64,000 nucleotides of DNA. Source: Carya illinoinensis. Lineage: Eukaryota > Streptophyta > Magnoliopsida > Fagales > Juglandaceae. The notes under the pieces are model-generated. The model searched no databases. It had not been told where the DNA came from and was given only the letters and a program-made list of their open reading frames with translations. Location of the stretch: contig NC_056758.1 in the NCBI RefSeq assembly GCF_018687715.1, forward strand, positions 1,116,001 to 1,180,000. Reading direction: 5' to 3'. The number at the start of each line of letters is the position of its first letter. The stretch's first letter is position 1. This document shows positions 57,959 through 64,000 of the stretch, piece after piece. The position numbers and the translations under genes are program-made.

Positions 57959-58968
57959 ATAGCTCAATTAATGTAATACTTGGAAATGAGCTTGATGTAT
58001 ATTGGTTGATGGTTTGTTGGTTGTGGTCTGTATTTTGGTTAACTTGGAGATGTTTGTCAAACGTGGATGCTGTGAATATTGAACTGAAGTTGTGAATATG
58101 AAAACAGGGGGTGTGAATATTGAATATGAAGTTGTGGATGCTGTGAATATGCTGTGATCAAAACAGGGGGTTCTTGAAAATGAAAAAAAAAATCAGTTTC
58201 ATTGTGTAGGGGGGACATCACGTCTAAATCGCTTTTGTAAAACCAGAAACAAAGAAAAAGTAATCAATTCTTGGAGACCAATGTGATTAAAAGTAATCAA
58301 TTCTTGGACACAATCTAGTTTGTTTTCACTGTCTCAAACAAAAAAATTGAATATTTCTGCAAGCCATAAACTATTAAACAAGAAGTGTTTACAACTGAGT
58401 GGGTCGGCAAGCACAATCAGGATATATATTGCCTTTCCAAAACTCTGATGCAACAAACATAAAGCAACAAACATAAAAAATATCCACCAATACTTGGATG
58501 CACAGAAAGGAATATTGGAAAGTTTCACTCCTCAAATATTATTGAACTCCCTTACCAAATTCACATAATAAAAACAGAGCACCTGGGCTAAGAAAAAAAA
58601 ACTGGGCACAAAAAAACACTTGCTTCATGGTTCATATCTAATTACATTATCACAAAAAAACACTTGCTACATGGAAGCTTGCTGAATCACAAGTAGTAGA
58701 ATTTCATACATACTACCAAATAATTTGTACCAAATCCATAGAGGTGAACACCATATATTACCAAGTACATACATAGCTCCAAATAGAAAGTACCAAATAC
58801 ATAGCTCCAAATACATACTATCAAATAAATAGATCCATTCTCATTGAGCCCAAAAATTCAACAGCACCATCACTTGTGATCTTTAAGTCCTGTGGCATTA
58901 AAAATATCAAATAAGTATACATGGTAATAAACACATAAATTCAACAACACCCAACTAATTCACCAACC
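57959..58968. other. Spacer between the two MULE genes
   Basis: AT-rich, with short repeats of GTGAATAT(T/G)GA at 58065-58160 and ACCAAATACATA-type repeats at 58730-58830. No additional gene seen. It should hold the 3' ends of both convergent genes. Confidence 0.5.
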
Positions 58969-61080
58969 TCATGTCACATGTTCTTCAAGATCCACCCTTT
59001 GTGAGCCAAGTTCTTCATTTATGTTTCCAAGATTCCTACATGGAAGACAATAAAAACATAAAAATCATTACTTATAAAATTAAAACAAAATCAAAATTTT
59101 GAGATAAGTACCATACCCCAACGAAGGGCAACCGTTCTTTGTATGGCCCTCAATCTTGCAAATGCTACAACGCCTTTTCTTCACTGCTTGAGTTTCTTTT
59201 GGGTTCTTTGCTCTCAAAGATTTCGGTCTTCCTTTCGTTGGCACTCGTTGAGGATCTTGCATAGTTTGTGAGAAATTTGAGATTACTTGTGATCTTAACA
59301 TAGGAGAATCATTACATGACATTTCTCCGGCTTCTAAATTTATTTCTCCAACATCTTCCATCAAAAGCAACTCCTTGTGTACCTTCTCTAAGGCAAGAGA
59401 AAGGTGGTTCATTCTAAAACTTGATTGTGAGCCAAGTTCTACAATATCATAAAACTGCATCATCAACTTATTTTTTCGCATTACCGGATCTTCTTGTGTC
59501 ATTACATGCCCCTCAAAAACTGGTATTTCAAGTATTGCTCGACTCTTAGCATTGATTGTCCATCTCTCTACCACATAGTGAGAAGGGAACACATCTAATT
59601 TTGATTTTTTTGCAATGACACATAGGATATGCCTACAAACAATACCAATAAACTCAAACATATGACATGTACATATTGCCTTGAGTTCTCTACTCTCCAA
59701 ATTCACATAATAAACACGTTTATCTTTGCCATTAGGCCACCTCATACATCTTACTTTCACCCTCTTTCTGAACTTTGGTAGCTTTGTATCGTTGGCTATT
59801 AAATAACTCATCTTGAAATATTTCGAAAGACTTCCTAGTATACACTTTTGCCACCTCTTCTTCAATTGTCCAACATGTTTTGAAAACTGCTCTAGTTGAC
59901 TTCGTTCTCACATCCTTCTCTCTCTCCTTAAAATAGCGTGCATCTAAGGCTTTCCCGTATTGATGCACAAAGTCACTCACCATCGTGCTTGAACGAACAT
60001 AATCCTTAAAAAATTTATTCATACTTTCACTCCGCTGTGTGGTTGACATACCCGCACAAAACGTGGTTCGCAACTAAGCTGGAACCCACTTCTCACGTCG
60101 GTTATACAGATTTTGCAACTAATCATTACCAACTAGATCATACTTCACCATTATTGAACTCCATTCCTCCTCGAACTCATCACATGTTATTGTCTCATAA
60201 ATATAATGACGGAATTCTTTTGAAAATTCAGGAAACTTGTTGTAGACATGTGCCAAATGTTCTGGAAATTTTTGTAAAATATGTCACAAGCACAACTGGT
60301 GAGTTGTATTTGGAAGTACTTCTGCAATGGCCTTGGCCATGGCTTTATCATCATCAGTAATAATAGTTGAAGGGGCACACCCAAGCATTGCTTCCTGTCA
60401 TGTTCTCAATAACCATATATAAGATTCAGTTGTTTCATTAATTAACAATGTACAACCAAACATTATGGTTTGGTGATGATGATTAACTCCTGAAAACAGC
60501 ACAAATTGCATCTTATAAATATTTGTGAGACACGTCGCATCAAACGTCACAACATCACCAAAATATTGATATGCAGACCTTGATCTTGCATCTGCCCAAA
60601 AACAGCTTCCCATACACCTATTTTCATCAACCTGCATGGAGTACACAAATCCAGGTTCTTTACACTGTTGATCAAGAAAGTATGCATACAACCTTTGTGC
60701 ATCTCCTTCCTCAAATAATTTTCTTTTTTTATTTCCCAAATAATTCTCGACATCCTTACCAATACAACCAATGTTAAAATCACCACCTGATTCTTTACTC
60801 AACACTGACATTATCTTCCTTGTCGGTACTCCAGACTCATTCAAAGTGAGAATGAGTTTTTTTTGCACACGTGTCACTCCTCTATGCCCACGGAGCAAGC
60901 TGGTACTTCTTGGTGTGAGTAGACCATGATTGTGTTCAGGCACAAACTTGCATACTACCTACCTTTCACCATCCTTTTTTATACATATAGTAGCTTTACA
61001 CCCAATTTTTGTTTCAACATGTTCGGGAATTTTTCTTTCTTTTTGTTTTAGACTTTCACGCCTAGAATATATAGTAAAAA
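58969..61080 (-). pseudogene. FAR1-related MULE transposase, broken by stops
   Basis: From about 61080: FAR1-type DNA-binding domain (CKATICIKKDGER then VCKFVPEHNHGLL), then VTFDATCLTNIYKMQFVLFSG, the first part of the DDE core, then IITDDDKAMAKAIAEVLPN near 60340, then GMSTTQRSESMNKFFKDYV near 60040, a SWIM finger CTCHMFEFIGIVCRHILCV near 59660, and a C-terminal knuckle CSICKIEGHTKNGC near 59150. The main exon ends at 59117 with a GT donor; the last exon is 59035-58969, ending HVT-stop. In-frame stops near 60958 (TAG) and 60394 (TGA) sit where Trp is expected, and the frame breaks near 60060-60110 and 59860. Not functional as written. Confidence 0.8.
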
Positions 61081-61282
61081 CATAAACCTTGATGAACTTG
61101 GGATAAACTGATTTTTCTATTTGCTTGCTTCCGATTGAGCTTCAGATTCAGATTTAATGTTAGGGTTTCTAAGAGGGAGAGAGAGAGAGAGAAGAGAGAG
61201 AGGTATCTGGTTTCAGCTCAACACGCGCAGTACATCGCGTTGTCACATTGGTTATTAGTCTATTAGTAGTCTATTAATTAGT

Positions 61283-61619
61283 AAACTAATTAATAGTCAT
61301 AAATATTTTATCACCTAGCAGTTATCACATTGGTTATTAGTCTATTATTTGAATTTAATTATATAAATTCTATACTAATATATAACTTATTTTTATACTA
61401 TAATTATACTATAGTGTCTAATTAAATGTTATTATACTATGATATTACATATTATTATATTATACTAATGTCGAACTTATTTCTATACTATATTTATTTT
61501 TAGTGTCTAATTACATGTTATTATATTTTAATAAATTAGTATTATGTGTTAGAAGTGTTATACTAGATTTATTTCTATACTAGTGTCTAATTTATTTTTG
61601 TACTAAACTTATACTACAG
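61283..61619 (-). repeat. 337-bp inverted copy of flanking host DNA, inside the MULE
   Basis: Reverse complement of 62405-62741, same length (337 bp), with about 7 differences by eye (about 98% identity). The right-hand version also has a counterpart in unit A (about 36920-37135), so it is the original. Confidence 0.85.
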
Positions 61620-61771
61620 TTGCTGTTAATTTATGCATTATTTACGAAAATGAGTCGGTTTATTCCCTACGTCACGCAGTACAGAGTTTAAAATGTACCT
61701 CTTGCATGGCAAACTGTGATTGACCTCCGTTATTCTCAGTTTATAGAACCCTCCGGTCCAAAGCGTTTCTG

Positions 61772-61805
<34 letters not shown>

Positions 61806-63146
61806 ATTGAAGCTAATATATGATCTTTGCTACTCCAAGCCTAGCATTCATTGCACGTTGAGGCATTCAGCTAGGCTAATACTACAAAGTACAATCTTTC
61901 TGTGTGTGTGCCCAGTTACATACATTTCAACAGCATTCAATCGGTTCTTATATGATGTTAAAGCATCAAGAGTAGATTCTTCATTTCTATAGCTAAGGAA
62001 AAATTCGAAAATTTGACTACAAACAAAATGGAGCCTGAGTCTGATTTTTTTTTTAAAAAAAATTTTAGTCAGAGTCGGAGTCAAAGGTATCTTTAGACCG
62101 ACTCTAACTCCAATCTGGTCCAACTCCAACTTTATGCTCTAACAGGGACTTCGACTTTGCATTTTACATATATTATAAAATTATGTATTTATCTATATAT
62201 TGATCATTTGTACTAGAACTATATAATTAGAATCTATATAGTTAAATTCAATAATATACTAGTATGAACTAATTATTATAAAATAATATACTTATACTAT
62301 AATATAAATAGACTAATAATAGTTGAGTACATGTAAACATCATAGTATTACTACCATACATAAGTTAGAAATAAGTTAAAAATTGTATAATATGTAATTA
62401 GATACTGTAGTATAAGTTTAGTACAAAAATAAATTAGACACTAATATAGAAATAAGTCTAGTATAATACTTCTAACACATAATACTAATTTATTAAAGTA
62501 TAATAACATGTAATTAGACACTAAAAATAAATATAGTATAGAAATAAGTTAGACATTAGTATAATATAATAATATGTAATATCATAGTATAATAACATTT
62601 AATTAGACACTATAGTATAATTATAATATAAAAATAAGTTATATATTAGTATAGAATTTATATAATTAAATTCAAATAATAGACTAATAACCAATGTGAT
62701 AACTGCTAGGTGATAAAATATGTATGACTATTAATTAGTTTATAACCTATAAACTACTCATAACTTAATACTAGTAAATTAGTCATTTTTAATTTTTAAT
62801 GATTCAATATAAACAATTAAATTTAGTATTTAAAAGAACTAAAAAAATACTTTTTAAAATTTAAAAAAAATAGGAATTAAGCAAAAACTAAATTTGAAAT
62901 TTCATTTGAAGGTTGGGGGAAAAAACAAGGTTTAAAAAACAAAAGTCCAAAACTGCATGGAACCAAGCCTAAAGAGCCCAGCCCATTTCAACCAAAAGGG
63001 CACCATTTATGTTGTAAGTCGATTGTAGAGCCTTAGTCCATTAATTAAAATGGCGTCGTTTTACCCCATCCAAACGGGGTCGTTTTGCACTAATCCTAAC
63101 CCCATCACTTGAGACCTTCCATTTCTCACTTGAAACCTTCCATTTC

Positions 63147-63179
<33 letters not shown>

Positions 63180-64000
63180 ATTTGAATTTCTTTTCTTCCC
63201 AAAACCCTCTCTCCTTCACTCACTGGTTGCCACTACCCTTAGCTAGATACTCCTTATTTAGTTGCTCTCAGTCGGCCGTCATCTGTCTCTTCTCTAATCA
63301 AAATATAAATTGTTTAATTTAATCTCTTTCTCTCTTGTTCTTTGTCTCTCTTTCGGCTCTTGATTAATTTGAGTGTTATTTATTTTAATTATAGTGTCTC
63401 TGATGCTCAATCTCTATCAATTTGTTGGATTTAATTTATTGGTTTTAATTTGAGTGTTATATATGCGGTGTGTGCCAAAAATGTATATGTATGTTATTAT
63501 GTATGACTCCATATCAACTTCGTTCCGATAAGTCAGAGTCAACAGAGTTTGGATTCAAACTCCAACTTTATTGGAGTGAGTCGTATTTAGAGAATATTAA
63601 TTCTAATTTAAGATTGTTAATATAATTGGAAGTTTCATCGTCCTCTCCACAGTAATATATAATGAATTATTCTAAAAATTCATAAAATAGAACTAATAAT
63701 ATTATAAGAAGCATTGAATATTTGGATAACGATATCCTTACACTTTCTTTACAATTACTTTACTACTTATCTGTTTTGTTTACTTTTTACTATTTGATTA
63801 TGGATTAAAAATTCTCGAACATGATCTCCTTGCTTTGAGTCTATTTTTTTAAGATTAAATTTATTTTTAATTAAATTATATAATTATATTTGTTAATTAA
63901 ATTTATTTTATTTTAAATTATGTAAGGATGTGATGTTTTGAGATTTTTATTCGAGATTTAAAAAACAAAAGAAAAAAAAAATAGTTGACTAATAAACGAT
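61772..64000. other. Right flank of unit B; no gene seen
   Basis: 61800-62400 and 63850-64000 follow unit A. 62750-63840 has no counterpart in A; it contains a (CT)n run at 63151-63177, GGCGTCGTTTT and GGGGTCGTTTT motifs near 63053-63087, and a leader-like CT-rich region, which may be a promoter fragment or a mobile element. No coding frame follows within the window. By analogy with unit A, PPR sequence is expected just beyond the right edge. Confidence 0.5.
62405..62741 (+). repeat. 337-bp source copy outside the MULE
   Basis: Ancestral host sequence shared with unit A, and partner of the inverted copy at 61283-61619. It lies 634 bp beyond the right end of the MULE. Confidence 0.85.

Larger units (their letters stand above)
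56049..61771. mobile_element. Mutator-like element (MULE) with FAR1-like transposase and GRF-finger protein, 5.7 kb
   Basis: The terminal 53 bases of each end align without gaps at about 58%, including TAACGGAGG(C/T)CAAT at 56087-56101 and its complement at 61719-61733. A 9-bp duplication TATATATAT fits on both sides (56040-56048; 61772-61780), though it lies in a TA microsatellite and cannot be proved. Inside: a plus-strand GRF-zinc-finger gene and a minus-strand FAR1/MULE transposase gene with stops, facing each other tail to tail. Confidence 0.65.
38722..64000. repeat. Tandem duplication unit B, expanded by transposons
   Basis: Begins in mid-exon 12 (TTTTATCAGAGATGTTAATAGC) and follows unit A through the unknown gene and beyond; the last matched part, 63850-64000, corresponds to 37520-37690. 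Extra DNA in B is accounted for by a LINE with two nested elements, a MITE, an inverted retroelement relic, a Mutator-like element, and about 1.1 kb near 62750-63840. Confidence 0.8.

Noticed and set aside
60037..60360. Plus-strand frame opposite the MULE transposase
   Set aside because: It is the reverse strand of transposase coding sequence.

Overview
The window looks like nuclear DNA of a flowering plant, most likely a woody eudicot. It has spliced genes with GT-AG introns, AT-rich intergenic DNA, poly(A) signals, and deeply nested plant transposons (Ty1/copia, large LTR derivatives, LINE, SINE, hAT, Mutator and other MITEs). One MITE family (ends TTGGATAGTGA, near 29.2 kb) reminds me of walnut/oak relatives (Fagales); that is recollection, not a search result.

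Layout. 1-240: possible tail of a gene entering from the left. 1.4-4.9 kb: a 220-bp MITE split by a 3.3-kb solo LTR (target duplication CCGAC). 5.6-6.7 kb: tandem array of ~340-bp units. 6.7-17.3 kb: a decayed copia element whose gag is split by a 7.26-kb non-autonomous LTR element on the minus strand (7448-14702, duplication AGTTT). That element has a tRNA-Met primer site, a polypurine tract, arrays of hairpin minisatellites in its LTRs, and an antisense TATA-led coiled-coil reading frame. 17.3-19.8 kb: another ~340-bp unit broken up by a hAT MITE (duplication GTGCGCAC) and other small elements.

20.2-32.5 kb: the main gene, a 13-exon, 711-codon phytyl-ester-synthase-type protein (hydrolase plus acyltransferase). 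Its introns hold a SINE, MITEs and a LINE relic. It is followed by a single-exon gene of unknown function (34.3-35.0 kb), a poly(A)-tailed retroposed sequence (35.9-36.8 kb) and a truncated pentatricopeptide-repeat (PPR) gene (37.7-38.7 kb).

At 38,722 the PPR sequence joins directly to exon 12 of the synthase gene and the same order repeats: 3' end of the synthase gene, second copy of the unknown gene (41.5-42.4 kb), then flanking DNA that can be followed to the right edge. This is a tandem duplication: unit A is 32.0-38.7 kb, unit B is 38.7 to beyond 64 kb. Unit B has been swollen by transposons: a minus-strand LINE (42.6-52.6 kb) that itself carries a Mutator-like insert (duplication TAGACAAAT) and a copia element (duplication ACACT); a MITE; an inverted-repeat retroelement or pararetrovirus-like relic (53.7-55.1 kb); and a 5.7-kb Mutator-like element (56.0-61.8 kb) with a FAR1-like transposase and a divergent GRF-zinc-finger/membrane protein.

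Only the synthase gene and the two unknown-gene copies look like intact host genes. All element identities come from reading the sequence; no database search was possible.
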